Shown here: in pieces, positions 18,649-28,449 of the stretch
Layout of the letters: every line of letters begins with the position of its first letter
How positions within the stretch are numbered: position 1 is the first letter of the stretch
Assembly (NCBI RefSeq): GCF_018598225.1
Contig: NZ_JAHESF010000019.1
Coordinates: 59,198 to 123,197, forward strand
Reading direction: 5' to 3'
Origin: Chryseosolibacter histidinae
GTDB lineage: Bacteria; Bacteroidota; Bacteroidia; Cytophagales; Cyclobacteriaceae
DNA: 64,000 nucleotides
Notes under the pieces: model-generated
Databases searched by the model: none
What the model was told of the DNA's origin: nothing
Seen by the model: the letters and a program-made list of their open reading frames with translations, nothing else
Program-made: the position numbers and the translations under genes

Positions 18649-18657
18649 TTATCCACA
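18649..18657 (+). promoter_or_regulatory. Perfect DnaA box in the rplU-nrdB intergenic region
   Basis: TTATCCACA matches the DnaA-box consensus TTATNCACA exactly and lies about 200 bases before nrdB. In Escherichia coli DnaA boxes control nrdAB. Here a single box is visible and its role is inference. The rest of the 18430-18854 gap is AT-rich with no gene and no clear NrdR box. Confidence 0.4.
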
Positions 18658-18854
18658 ATTGTTGAATCCAGCCTGAAAACCCACTTTTTGAATTTTCCGT
18701 TTCCTTCTTTTCATTTGTACACTTGATAGCTGACTGAAACGGAAACTCCACCCGTTTCTTCAAAGCCAAGCAAAAACTTTACGGAAACATTACAGGTAAA
18801 AACCGTGTTTTTTACCTGGTTTTGATATTGGGATAACCTTAAAAAAATTACAAC

Positions 18855-19844
18855 ATGAGCGGAGCACCATTAGATGAACCCATTTTACGCGAGAACAAGG
18901 ACCGGTTTGTTCTTTTCCCGATCCGCCAGCCCGAGATCTGGAAGTTTTACAAGCAGGCAGAGGCCAGTTTCTGGACAGCCGAAGAAATTGACCTGAGCCA
19001 CGATCTGCGCGACTGGGAAAATCTCAATGATGGTGAGCGTCACTTCATCACCCACGTGCTCGCATTCTTCGCTGCCAGCGACGGTATTGTAAACGAGAAC
19101 CTGGCCGAACACTTTGTAGCCGAAGTTCAGTATACCGAAGCAAAATTCTTTTACGGTTTCCAGATCGCCATCGAGAACATCCACTCCGAAACCTACTCTT
19201 TGCTGATCGATACTTATGTAAAGGATCCCAAAGAAAAAGATAAACTGTTCCACGGCATCGAAACCATGGAATGCGTGAAGAAAAAGGCAGACTGGGCCCT
19301 GCGCTGGATCGGTGAAGGCACCTTCCAGGAAAGGCTCATCGCTTTTGCTGCAGTAGAAGGTATCTTCTTCTCTGGCTCGTTCTGCTCCATCTTCTGGCTC
19401 AAGAAAAGAGGACTGATGCCGGGACTGAGCTTTTCAAACGAGCTGATCTCCCGCGACGAAGGATTGCACTGCGACTTCGCCTGCCACCTCTACACCCAGC
19501 ACGTGGTGAACAAACTTCCGAAAGAAAGGGTGATCGAGATCATCAAAGACGCCGTGGAGATCGAAAAAGAGTTTGTGACCGACGCGCTTCCGGTGAACCT
19601 CATCGGCATGAACGCCACACAAATGCGCCAGTACATTGAATTCGTTGCAGATCGCCTTCTCAACGAGCTCATTGGCACAAAAATTTATAATGTTACTAAT
19701 CCGTTCGACTTCATGGATATGATCTCACTGCGTGGGAAGACGAACTTCTTTGAGAAACGTGTGGCCGAATACCAGAAGGCAGGTGTGATGAAGAGCACAG
19801 AAAAAGAATCTGCGCCCAAGTTTTCACTTAACGAAGATTTTTAA
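18855..19844 (+). CDS. nrdB: Ribonucleotide reductase class Ia, small (radical) subunit
   Basis: NrdB carries the diiron-tyrosyl radical that starts ribonucleotide reduction in the partner NrdA. The 329-residue protein keeps the diiron ligands in the EIDLSHD segment (D46), E107 and H110 in IENIH, later glutamates in [10 protein letters not shown] and the [12 protein letters not shown] segment. The radical tyrosine is Y114 (IHSETYSLL), so this is a tyrosyl-radical enzyme and not a tyrosine-less variant. The sequence is very like the eukaryotic R2 type ([24 protein letters not shown]). It is 51 bases ahead of nrdA. Confidence 0.97.
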   Translation: MSGAPLDEPILRENKDRFVLFPIRQPEIWKFYKQAEASFWTAEEIDLSHDLRDWENLNDGERHFITHVLAFFAASDGIVNENLAEHFVAEVQYTEAKFFYGFQIAIENIHSETYSLLIDTYVKDPKEKDKLFHGIETMECVKKKADWALRWIGEGTFQERLIAFAAVEGIFFSGSFCSIFWLKKRGLMPGLSFSNELISRDEGLHCDFACHLYTQHVVNKLPKERVIEIIKDAVEIEKEFVTDALPVNLIGMNATQMRQYIEFVADRLLNELIGTKIYNVTNPFDFMDMISLRGKTNFFEKRVAEYQKAGVMKSTEKESAPKFSLNEDF

Positions 19845-19895
19845 TACATTCAATCACTTTTTAAACTTTTCTTTTAACAACAACCCGTTCTTACG

Positions 19896-22361
19896 ATGCT
19901 AGTACTTAAACGCGATGGACATCGAGAATCCGTAAAGTTTGACAAAATCACCGCCCGAATCGAAAAACTTTGCTACGGTCTTGATCCTAAGTTCGTTAAC
20001 CCTGTAGAGGTGGCCATGAAGGTGATCAATGGCCTGTACGACGGTGTATCTACGCAGGAATTGGACAACCTGGCCGCCGAGATCGCGGCTACGTTGACGA
20101 CCCGCCATCCTGATTTCGCAAGGCTTGCAGCACGTATCGCAGTATCCAACCTGCACAAGGTTACAAGCAAGTCGTTCTCCAACACCATGAAGCGGTTATA
20201 CCAGTACGTTGATCCGAAGACGGGTCAGAACGCGCCGCTCATTTCGAAGGAGACATGGAGAGTGATCAAGGAGCACGCATCGCAACTGGACGAGGCCATC
20301 ATCTATGACCGCGACTTCAGCTACGATTATTTCGGCTTCAAAACCCTGGAGCGCTCGTACCTGATGAAGATCGACGGCAAAACCATCGAACGCCCCCAGC
20401 ACATGCTCATGCGTGTTGCCGTAGGGATCCATGGCGACGATCTTCCCGCAGCCATCGAAACTTATAACCTCCTGTCAGAAAAGTGGTTCACCCACGCAAC
20501 ACCAACGTTGTTCAATGCAGGAACGCCGAAGCCCCAGCTTTCGTCATGCTTCCTGCTCACCATGAAAGACGACAGCATCGACGGCATCTACGATACACTG
20601 AAACAATGCGCCAAGATCTCCCAGTCAGCGGGAGGTATCGGTCTCAGCATTCATAACGTCAGGGCGAAAGGCTCTTATATTAAAGGAACAGGCGGTACCT
20701 CCAACGGTATCGTGCCGATGCTCCGGAATTTCGACATGACTGCACGTTATGTTGACCAGGGCGGTGGAAAACGCAAAGGAAGCTTTGCCGTTTACCTCGA
20801 GCCGTGGCATGCCGATATCTTCGACTTCCTCGATCTGAAGAAGAATCATGGTAAGGAAGAGCTGCGCGCACGCGATCTCTTCTACGCACTGTGGATCCCC
20901 GACCTGTTCATGCAGCGCGTTGAGAACAATGAAATGTGGTCGCTCTTCTGCCCTAACGAATGTCCCGGACTGGCAGACGTTTACGGCGAAGAGTTCGAAC
21001 GCCTCTATCATAAATATGAAAGCGAAGGAAAATTCCGCAAGCAGGTAAAAGCACAAGACCTGTGGTTTGAAGTGCTGGAAGCGCAGATCGAGACCGGAAC
21101 TCCTTATATCCTCTACAAGGACGCGGCCAACAAAAAATCGAACCAGAAGAACCTCGGCACCATCAAGTCAAGCAACCTGTGTACAGAGATCATCGAGTAC
21201 ACTGCGCCTGATGAAGTTGCCGTGTGTAACCTGGCTTCTCTTGCCCTGCCGAAATTCGTTACAGAAGACGGCAAGTTCGATCATCAGAAATTGTACGACA
21301 TCACTAAGGTAGCCACCCGCAACCTGAACAAGGTGATCGATATCAACTATTATCCCGTTGAAGAAGCACGCAAGTCTAACATGCGCCACCGCCCCATCGG
21401 CCTCGGCGTACAGGGACTGGCAGACACGTTCATCATGCTGCGCATGCCTTTCGACAGTCAGGAAGCACGTGGCCTGAACAAGGACATTTTCGAAACCATC
21501 TACTTCGCAGCCATGGAAGCTTCTATGGAAGAAGCGAAGAAGAACGGCCCTTACGAAACCTTCAAAGGTTCACCGGTATCCAAAGGCATTTTCCAGTTCG
21601 ACATGTGGGGTGTTACACCTACCTCAGGGCGCTGGAACTGGGACAAACTGAAGCAAGAAGTAAAACAGCACGGCGTACGCAATTCCCTGCTGGTTGCTCC
21701 GATGCCTACTGCGTCTACATCGCAGATCCTGGGCAACAACGAGTGCTTCGAGCCCTACACATCCAACGTTTACACCAGGAGAACCCTGTCAGGCGAGTTC
21801 ATCGTTGCCAACAAGCACCTGATGAAAGACCTGATCAATGCAGGGCTGTGGAGCGAGACAATGAGACAGAAGCTGATCGCCACCAACGGATCAGTGCAGC
21901 CCATCGCCGAGATCCCGCAGAACATCAAAGACATTTATAAAACCGTTTGGGAGATCTCCCAGAAGGCCATCATCGATATGTCTGCCGACCGTGGCGCGTA
22001 CATTTGCCAGTCGCAAAGCCTGAACATTCACCTGACCGATCCTAACTTCGGCAAGCTCACTTCCATGCACTTCTACGCCTGGAAGAAAGGTTTGAAAACA
22101 GGTATGTACTACCTGCGCTCCACTGCAGCTGCCGATGCCATCAAGTTCACGCTTGACAAGTCTGCCATCCAGCAACCCGCTGTTGTCGCTGCAGAAGCTG
22201 CTACCGTAACAGTTACAGAGCCTGCGGTAGCGATGGTGAATGAAGCACAGCAGTCATTTCACTACGAGCAGCAGCCAAGCGCTGCGGATTATGACCAGAA
22301 ACGTTCAGACATGGCGTGCTCACTGGATAATCCCGATGCTTGTGAAGCTTGCGGAAGCTAA
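19896..22361 (+). CDS. nrdA: Ribonucleotide reductase class Ia, large (catalytic) subunit
   Basis: NrdA reduces ribonucleoside diphosphates to deoxyribonucleotides. The 821-residue chain starts with an ATP-cone ([22 protein letters not shown]) for overall activity control. The catalytic set is visible: C218 in PQLSSCFLL, the N427-x-C429-x-E431 triad in SSNLCTEI, and C444 in VAVCNLASL. The C-terminal pair C816/C819 (CEACGS), which shuttles electrons from thioredoxin, follows an Ala/Val/Thr-rich linker of roughly 60 residues. Like NrdB it is close to the eukaryotic R1 type. Transcribed with nrdB and closed by a strong terminator. Confidence 0.97.
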   Translation: MLVLKRDGHRESVKFDKITARIEKLCYGLDPKFVNPVEVAMKVINGLYDGVSTQELDNLAAEIAATLTTRHPDFARLAARIAVSNLHKVTSKSFSNTMKRLYQYVDPKTGQNAPLISKETWRVIKEHASQLDEAIIYDRDFSYDYFGFKTLERSYLMKIDGKTIERPQHMLMRVAVGIHGDDLPAAIETYNLLSEKWFTHATPTLFNAGTPKPQLSSCFLLTMKDDSIDGIYDTLKQCAKISQSAGGIGLSIHNVRAKGSYIKGTGGTSNGIVPMLRNFDMTARYVDQGGGKRKGSFAVYLEPWHADIFDFLDLKKNHGKEELRARDLFYALWIPDLFMQRVENNEMWSLFCPNECPGLADVYGEEFERLYHKYESEGKFRKQVKAQDLWFEVLEAQIETGTPYILYKDAANKKSNQKNLGTIKSSNLCTEIIEYTAPDEVAVCNLASLALPKFVTEDGKFDHQKLYDITKVATRNLNKVIDINYYPVEEARKSNMRHRPIGLGVQGLADTFIMLRMPFDSQEARGLNKDIFETIYFAAMEASMEEAKKNGPYETFKGSPVSKGIFQFDMWGVTPTSGRWNWDKLKQEVKQHGVRNSLLVAPMPTASTSQILGNNECFEPYTSNVYTRRTLSGEFIVANKHLMKDLINAGLWSETMRQKLIATNGSVQPIAEIPQNIKDIYKTVWEISQKAIIDMSADRGAYICQSQSLNIHLTDPNFGKLTSMHFYAWKKGLKTGMYYLRSTAAADAIKFTLDKSAIQQPAVVAAEAATVTVTEPAVAMVNEAQQSFHYEQQPSAADYDQKRSDMACSLDNPDACEACGS

Positions 22362-22406
22362 TGCAACACTGAGTTTTAAGTTTGTATTTTTAAGTTTATA
22401 TCAGGT

Positions 22407-22437
22407 GCCCGGTTCAAAAGACCGGGCTTTTTTTTTG
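22407..22437 (+). terminator. Terminator after nrdBA
   Basis: GCCCGGT pairs with ACCGGGC around a TCAAAAG loop and is followed by nine Ts. Confidence 0.92.
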
Positions 22438-22443
22438 CACACA

Positions 22444-24912
22444 TCATTCGCGCCGCAGCGAACTAACGGGGTTGGCACGCGCAGCCCTGGCGATCTCATA
22501 ACCCACTGTAACCAGCGTGATCACCAACAAACCCACCAGCGACAAAATAAAGATGAGCGGATTCAACGCTGACTGGTAAACGAAATCTTTCAGCCAGTAA
22601 ACCGCCAGCAGATACGCCAGTGGAATGGCAACGATGCTGGCCATGAAAAAGATGCGCAGGAACAACCACACGAACATGGCCACCACCTGCCGCACCTCGG
22701 CGCCCAACACTTTGCGGATACCCACTTCTTTTGTTTTTTGCTCTGCCGTATACGATGCAAGCCCGAAAGCGCCCAGCACTGTGATGAGCACTGCCAGCAC
22801 CGCGAAACTCTTGGCCAGTGACGCCACCCTGCCCTCGTTCAGGTACATGCGGTTGAACTCATCGCTCACAAACCAGTAATCGAAACCGATCGCCGGAAAG
22901 ATCTCCTTCCACTTCTTCTCGATGGCCTGGATCTTCTCCTGGAATTTTCCGACGGGCAGCTTGACGTAGGCTATCTTGTCGATGAAGTGCAGGTGCGGAT
23001 TCAGCATCAGCGGCTCGATGCTCTGGTGCATGGAGCGGAACGGAAAATCTTTTACAACACCGATCACCTTAAACGTGCGGTTGTTGTTATTGAATCGTAC
23101 TTCGGTCACGGAAGTGCCCATGATCTTTTCTATGGGCTGGTTCAACGCTTTGACCGCAGCTTCATTCAGGATCACCGACGATGAGTCTGCAAGATTCGCT
23201 GCATCAAAATCGCGGCCGGCAACAAACTCGAGCTGATAGGTTTTAGCAAAATCAAATTCAACGTTCAGCTGGTTCCACTGCAGCGATTTATCTGTGAGCT
23301 CAGGAAACTTCACTTCAGCGCCGATCCACCCGAAATAGTTCAGGCGCGGCAGGTGGTTGGCCATGGTCACATGCTCGATGTCCTTGTCTTCGAGCACAGC
23401 CTGCTTGAAGGCGGCAAACTTGCTGTCGGGTGCCGTACCGCCGTAGCGAATGGAGAGCAGCTGACTTCCCTGTTCGTTCAGCTTGGTGTTTTGCATGTGG
23501 TTCATCTGGCGGATCACCACAAATGTTGAAATGATGAGCACCAGCGACACCGTATACTGCACAGCCACCAGCGATTTTCTGAAAACTTCAGCGCCAATGC
23601 CTCTCACGGCCTGTCCTTTCAGCACCTCCACAGGCCTGAACGCCGACAGGTAGAATGCGGGATAACTTCCCGATACAACTGCCATGAACACAATGATCAC
23701 CAGCATAATGGCGATCATGTACGGATCCAGCAACGACGCGAGCGTAAAAGTTTTGTGGGCCAGCTGATTGAATGGTTGCAAAAAGATGATCACGAGCAGC
23801 AGCGCTATGAGCAGTGAGCCAATGGTCATCAGCGACGATTCATAGAGGAATTGCCTCGCGATCTCCCGGCGCCCGCTGCCCAGAGATTTTCGCAGCCCCA
23901 CCTCTTTTGCCCTGCGCGCGGACCGTGCAGTAGCCAGGTTCATGTAATTGATGCAGGCTATCAGCAGGATGAGCAAGGCAATGGCGCTGAAGATGGTGAG
24001 GTATTTTTTATCTCCTTTCGTGCTGTCTTCCCAGAGGTTCTTCTGATCGAAGTGAAGCTCTGAAAGCGGTGTGACAAAGGCGGTGAGCTTCCATCCGGCA
24101 GCAACTGTTGCCGAATCAGACAGGGCCATGTGCTGCGCATAATCCTGCAGCGCTGCTCTCACCGGCGCCACCGAAGCGCCAGGCTGCAGCACGATATAAC
24201 TTTCAAACCATGAAACGTTGCCCTGGAACCGCGAGCCTTCCATGTAAATGTCGAAATTTTCAACCACCGCACGAAGGGCATTGATGTTGAGGATATAGTG
24301 CGGCTTGAAATGGGAGTTCGACGGATAATCACGATACACGCCGGTGATCACCACATTGATCTCCCTGCCCTGCGTTGCAAAATTGTGCTTGACGGAGATT
24401 ACCTGGTCCATGGGATCGGCATCGCCAAAAAGTCTGCGCGCGCCCGATTCACTGATGATCATGCTGTTGGGATTATCGAACATCTTAGCCCTGTTGCCAC
24501 GCACCAGCTCAAAATCCAGGATCTCATCAAAGCCAGGTTCGGCCCAGCGGATCTGCTCTGTAAGAATGATCTTGTCTGTGGTTTTGTGATGGAGCGACGT
24601 TGGGTACCCGATGTATTCGATGCGGATGGCCTTCATCACCTCCGATCTATCTTCTTTCAGCTGCCGGATGAAATAACCGGGCGCCACCGTGTTGTCAAAC
24701 GTTTGCCCGTTCGGGTTAGACCAGGTGGTGCCTATGCGGTAAGTGTCGTTGTAATACGGATGCATCACATCATATTGCAGCTCGTCGCTCACGTACAAAA
24801 AGATCAGGATGGCGCTGGCCAGTCCCAGGGCGAGGCCGAACATATTCAGGAATGCAAAAAACTTCTGACGTTGAAAATTTCGCAGGGCTACCACTAAGTA
24901 ATTTCTGATCAT
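22444..24912 (-). CDS. ABC transporter permease, FtsX/MacB-like (822 aa)
   Basis: This is the paralogue of the 3861-6308 protein, with the same plan. It has an N-terminal membrane helix (FFAFLNMFGLALGLASAILIFLY in the family register), a first periplasmic domain, a central helix bundle with MNLATARSARRAKEVGLRK, a second periplasmic domain and a C-terminal bundle with TKEVGIRKVLGAEV, ending SSLRRE. No ATPase gene is adjacent. The gene upstream on the same strand is an AraC regulator, 265 bases away, which may or may not control it. Cargo unknown; lipoprotein or peptide export is the usual guess for the superfamily. Confidence 0.88.
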   Translation of the reverse strand: MIRNYLVVALRNFQRQKFFAFLNMFGLALGLASAILIFLYVSDELQYDVMHPYYNDTYRIGTTWSNPNGQTFDNTVAPGYFIRQLKEDRSEVMKAIRIEYIGYPTSLHHKTTDKIILTEQIRWAEPGFDEILDFELVRGNRAKMFDNPNSMIISESGARRLFGDADPMDQVISVKHNFATQGREINVVITGVYRDYPSNSHFKPHYILNINALRAVVENFDIYMEGSRFQGNVSWFESYIVLQPGASVAPVRAALQDYAQHMALSDSATVAAGWKLTAFVTPLSELHFDQKNLWEDSTKGDKKYLTIFSAIALLILLIACINYMNLATARSARRAKEVGLRKSLGSGRREIARQFLYESSLMTIGSLLIALLLVIIFLQPFNQLAHKTFTLASLLDPYMIAIMLVIIVFMAVVSGSYPAFYLSAFRPVEVLKGQAVRGIGAEVFRKSLVAVQYTVSLVLIISTFVVIRQMNHMQNTKLNEQGSQLLSIRYGGTAPDSKFAAFKQAVLEDKDIEHVTMANHLPRLNYFGWIGAEVKFPELTDKSLQWNQLNVEFDFAKTYQLEFVAGRDFDAANLADSSSVILNEAAVKALNQPIEKIMGTSVTEVRFNNNNRTFKVIGVVKDFPFRSMHQSIEPLMLNPHLHFIDKIAYVKLPVGKFQEKIQAIEKKWKEIFPAIGFDYWFVSDEFNRMYLNEGRVASLAKSFAVLAVLITVLGAFGLASYTAEQKTKEVGIRKVLGAEVRQVVAMFVWLFLRIFFMASIVAIPLAYLLAVYWLKDFVYQSALNPLIFILSLVGLLVITLVTVGYEIARAARANPVSSLRRE

Positions 24913-25177
24913 AACGGGAAGGTTTGCGTTGTTGAAAAGGACTCACCAGAGGTTATCAATTTCATGCAGCATGCCGGAAGACCGGAGAGGGAACTGCAGG
25001 ACCGGGTAAACGTACGATACATAAATAAAAAAATAAGTAGTGACATTGCTCCTTGTAGAAACGTGACTTATATGGATACGAATACGTGAAAACGTATGAT
25101 AATGCTTCTGTTCCGATAGGACTGGAAGTGAAAACATTATCAGGTGAAGAAATTATCCCGCCAGAAGGGTGATTTTA
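24913..25177. other. Intergenic gap between the AraC gene and the permease
   Basis: These 265 bases hold no open frame with coding character. I see neither a convincing hairpin with T-run nor a heptamer repeat here. The promoter of the permease presumably lies within it. Confidence 0.5.
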
Positions 25178-26269
25178 TTACGCGCTCATTTTGTTGAGGT
25201 GCTGTTCACGAAACTTGGAAGGTGTGGTTCCATAGTGTTTCCTGAAGGCTTCATTAAAGCCTGACACGGCGCTGAAGCCCGAATCGTGGGCGATGGCAGC
25301 AATGGTATAACGCAGGTTTGAAGGATCGCTCAGCCTTTTGCACGCCTCCTGAAGCCGCAGCGCTGTGATATAATCACCATAAGTTTTGTTGAGTTTCTCA
25401 TTGAGCACCTGCGAGAGGTGATGCCTTGACGTGTTGATCCTGGCCGACAGTGAATCGATGGTCAGTGTTGTATCGAGAAAAAGTTTGTCGTGGTTCATCA
25501 GCTGCTGAAGCTCGGCTTCAATCCGCAATGCTTCTTCCGGCTTCAGGCCCGAGTGTGCATACTTGGCAGTCTTACGCAAGCTCAAAGGAACAACCGTTGC
25601 GTGCGCCCCTTCGAGGAACAGGTCTGGTTTTGAAATGGCCTGGTAGCTGATCCAATAGATCAGCAACGTGAGCACCACAAACAGCAGGCGCACATCCGGA
25701 AAACGGCCATAGTATACTACCATCACGGCCAGGGTGACGATGATGATCGCTTCGGCAAGAACCACCCGTTTTATAAAACCATTCAATTCAGTGTTGCCCA
25801 ACTGCAGCGCCAAGGCACCATAGATGATGAGCTGTAACAGCTGCAGCACTGCCTGCGTGTATGGATGCACATAGAGATTGTAAGATCCGCCGGTAAAAAA
25901 AGTAACGAGCGCGTTGAACGTAAAGATCACAAATGGAGCAAAGTGAAGCAGATCGGTTTGTGTGAATACATCTCCGCGACGGGCTTTGATGTACAGGTAG
26001 AGCAAAGGTCCCACCAGGTACGGTAGTTTGTACGACAGCATATACGCGAACCACACGTGATCCATCATCCAGCTTTTGGCGATCACTTTTAACGTGAGCT
26101 GAAGGCCAACAACGACGAGGAACAACGCGAAGTAAAGATGCGCACTGTTCTTCTTCCGGTTCCTGAGAAACCAGATGCTGAGCAACAAACCCTGCAGGGC
26201 GCCGAACAGCAACAGGAAGATGTTTACCTGATGAGCAGTCATTGAATGAATGTACATCAAAAATTTCAA
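25178..26269 (-). CDS. AraC-family transcriptional regulator with membrane-embedded N-terminus
   Basis: A 363-residue protein with two parts. Residues about 10-225 contain seven hydrophobic segments (for example VNIFLLLFGALQGLLLSIWF, YFALFLVVVGLQLTLKVI, LLFVVLTLLIYWISY). The C-terminal 110 residues form an AraC double helix-turn-helix: RINTSRHHLSQVLNEKL, then AIAHDSGFSAVSGFNEAFRKHYGTTPSKFRE. Such 7TM-AraC fusions are common in Bacteroidota and are thought to sense a signal at the membrane. The start may be M10 (26242), which begins just before the first helix. Targets unknown; the downstream permease is the nearest candidate. Confidence 0.88.
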   Translation of the reverse strand: MKFLMYIHSMTAHQVNIFLLLFGALQGLLLSIWFLRNRKKNSAHLYFALFLVVVGLQLTLKVIAKSWMMDHVWFAYMLSYKLPYLVGPLLYLYIKARRGDVFTQTDLLHFAPFVIFTFNALVTFFTGGSYNLYVHPYTQAVLQLLQLIIYGALALQLGNTELNGFIKRVVLAEAIIIVTLAVMVVYYGRFPDVRLLFVVLTLLIYWISYQAISKPDLFLEGAHATVVPLSLRKTAKYAHSGLKPEEALRIEAELQQLMNHDKLFLDTTLTIDSLSARINTSRHHLSQVLNEKLNKTYGDYITALRLQEACKRLSDPSNLRYTIAAIAHDSGFSAVSGFNEAFRKHYGTTPSKFREQHLNKMSA

Positions 26270-26315
26270 AGCTCCTGTGATGAGTCGATGAGCGGTGAGA
26301 ATTTTGTGTGACTGC

Positions 26316-26894
26316 TTATCTGTATTTTCTTCTCCAGACCTTGAACCAGTGTTTGTTGGCGGGATAGCTGCGGTGTGAGGTTATGTTGTTGAAGACCAGC
26401 GCCACGAGCAGAAGAATGATCACACCCGTTAAGATCGGGCTGAGCACATAGGCATAACCGAAGCTCTTGATCTTTTCGGAACCGATGATGGCAATGAGTG
26501 CTGTGGCACCACCGGGAGGGTGAAGTGTTTTGGTGATCTGCATGAGCACAATGGCAATGGCAACCGCCAGCGCCGCCGCCAGCCATGCTTCGGGGATGAG
26601 GTAGTTGATGGTGACCCCCACAATGGCGCTGATGACGTGGCCGCCGATCAGGTTGCGCGGTTGCGCCAACGGACTGTTGATCACGCCATAGATCAGCACA
26701 GAGCTTGCGCCAAACGAACCTACAAGAAAGAGGTTATCAGAAACGGAGAGGTAGCTGCTGTGAAGAAAACCGATGAGGCCTATGCCGGTAAATGCGCCAA
26801 GAAACGTCCATAAATGCTCGCGGATGTCGACAAGGGTTTCTTTGTAAATAACATACCGTGCAAAGCGCATGTGGCGCCTGATCCTCTTCTTCAT
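26316..26894 (-). CDS. HPP-family integral membrane protein
   Basis: A 192-residue membrane protein with four to five hydrophobic segments and the family's name-giving motif HPPGGATALIAIIGSEKI near residues 125-142. Another conserved stretch is GSFGASSVLIYGVINSPLAQPRNLIGGHVISA. HPP proteins in cyanobacteria have been linked to nitrite transport, but the bacterial family at large is uncharacterised and I would not transfer that role. It lies 46 bases upstream of the AraC gene on the same strand, so co-transcription is possible. Confidence 0.85.
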   Translation of the reverse strand: MKKRIRRHMRFARYVIYKETLVDIREHLWTFLGAFTGIGLIGFLHSSYLSVSDNLFLVGSFGASSVLIYGVINSPLAQPRNLIGGHVISAIVGVTINYLIPEAWLAAALAVAIAIVLMQITKTLHPPGGATALIAIIGSEKIKSFGYAYVLSPILTGVIILLLVALVFNNITSHRSYPANKHWFKVWRRKYR

Positions 26895-26964
26895 ATTTTA
26901 AAAGCGGTGCAAAAATAGATCAAATCGTGCTACAGAAAATTCCTCTAACCGGATTTTAATGTCA

Positions 26965-28449
26965 TCAGAACTGAAAGTAAATGAACGGTTGGATCTCGGC
27001 CGACCTGGTCTGCACTACCAGCATGATGATGATCACCATCCAGGCGGCTTTGAGGGCCAGGGGCATCTCCGTTACGAATGTTTGGAAGGCCTGCGACGAG
27101 CGCGATGGCATAAAGTGCAGCAGATAACCGATGACCATCAGCGACAGCACAGCTTTATAGCCACTGATAAAGTCGAAAAATATCTGCGGATTGAGCTGGG
27201 TCATGATCTGGCCGATCATTGCACCGGCAGACTCCATCGACGAGGCCCTGAAGAAGATCCAGCAGAAGCACACAAAGTGGAAGGTGACCAGAACATTGAA
27301 GCGCTTCGTCCATTTTGACGCTGGCTTGTCTTTCTGCTCGTCGCCCTGCCACGCCACAAACATCTTGTGAACGCTGAGCGCCGCGCCGTGCAACGCACCC
27401 CAGATGATGAACCGCCACGACGCACCGTGCCACAGGCCGCCCAGCAGCATGGTGATCATCTGGTTGAGATACGCTCTCACTTTTCCTTTCCGGTTCCCAC
27501 CCAGCGAGATGTATAAATAATCCCTGAGCCAGGTTGAGAGTGAAATGTGCCACCTCCTCCAGAATTCGGTAATGTTCCGCGACTGATAAGGAGAATCGAA
27601 ATTGAGCGGGAAATGAAATCCCAGCAAAAGTGCAATGCCGATGGCCATGTCAGAGTAACCGGAGAAATCACAGTAGATCTGCAGCGCATAACCATAGACG
27701 GCAAACAGGTTTTCCAATCCTGAATACAGTGTGGGAGCTTCAAAGACGCGGTCAATAAAATTGGCGCTGATATAGTCGGAGATCACCGCTTTTTTGAACA
27801 ATCCACAGCCGATGAGAAAAACACCGCGGCCAAACATTTCGCCAGTGACAAAGGTGGGTTTATGAATCTGCGGCAGGAAATCTGCTGCCCTCACAATAGG
27901 CCCTGCCACCAGCTGCGGAAAGAACGAAACAAAGAACGCGTAATCGATGATGTTGTCAACAGGCTTCAGGTTGCCGCGATACACATCGAGCGTGTAACTC
28001 AGCGACTGGAAAGTGAAGAACGAGACGCCTACCGGCAGAAAAATATCCATAGGCTCGAACTCCCGGCCGGTGAAACCATAAAAAGATTCGAAGAGAAAAT
28101 TGGTGTATTTGAAATAACCCAGCATGCCCAGGTTGATCAGCAGTGTGACCGCGATATAAAATTTCTGCTCCCATTTCTCCCTGGCGTTGTAGATCAGTTT
28201 GGCAAGTGTAAAATCAATCACTGTTGCAAAGAGCAGCAGCACAAAATAAACCCCGCTGGATTTGTAATAGAAATACAGTGAAAAGAGGATCACAAAGATC
28301 ATCTTCGGCCGGTGCGTGGGACTGAGCGCCACGTAGATCCACAGGAAGCCCGTGAACAGCCACAGGAAGAATCCGCTATTGAAAAGAAACGGTTCCTGTG
28401 CATTGTACACAAACTGCTGTGCGATCTTATGGATGTCGAAAGGAAACAT
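26965..28449 (-). CDS. MBOAT-family O-acyltransferase (AlgI-like)
   Basis: An integral membrane O-acyltransferase of the AlgI/DltB type, which moves acetyl (or other acyl) groups across the inner membrane for delivery to a glycan. The 494 residues carry many hydrophobic helices. The family core is clear: DFSGYSDMAIGIALLLGF at about 261-278, FWRRWHISLSTWLRDYLYI at 296-314, and LLGGLWHGASWRFIIWGALHG at 335-355 (quoted in register), with the invariant catalytic His341. It overlaps the end of the upstream SGNH gene by 23 bases, so the two are translationally linked. Together with the two SGNH proteins it forms an AlgI/AlgX-like set. Confidence 0.93.
   Translation of the reverse strand: MFPFDIHKIAQQFVYNAQEPFLFNSGFFLWLFTGFLWIYVALSPTHRPKMIFVILFSLYFYYKSSGVYFVLLLFATVIDFTLAKLIYNAREKWEQKFYIAVTLLINLGMLGYFKYTNFLFESFYGFTGREFEPMDIFLPVGVSFFTFQSLSYTLDVYRGNLKPVDNIIDYAFFVSFFPQLVAGPIVRAADFLPQIHKPTFVTGEMFGRGVFLIGCGLFKKAVISDYISANFIDRVFEAPTLYSGLENLFAVYGYALQIYCDFSGYSDMAIGIALLLGFHFPLNFDSPYQSRNITEFWRRWHISLSTWLRDYLYISLGGNRKGKVRAYLNQMITMLLGGLWHGASWRFIIWGALHGAALSVHKMFVAWQGDEQKDKPASKWTKRFNVLVTFHFVCFCWIFFRASSMESAGAMIGQIMTQLNPQIFFDFISGYKAVLSLMVIGYLLHFMPSRSSQAFQTFVTEMPLALKAAWMVIIIMLVVQTRSAEIQPFIYFQF

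Noticed and set aside
18463..18854. Possible replication origin because of TTATCCACA
   Set aside because: Only one DnaA box is clear, there is no cluster or DNA-unwinding pattern, and dnaA, dnaN and gidA are absent.
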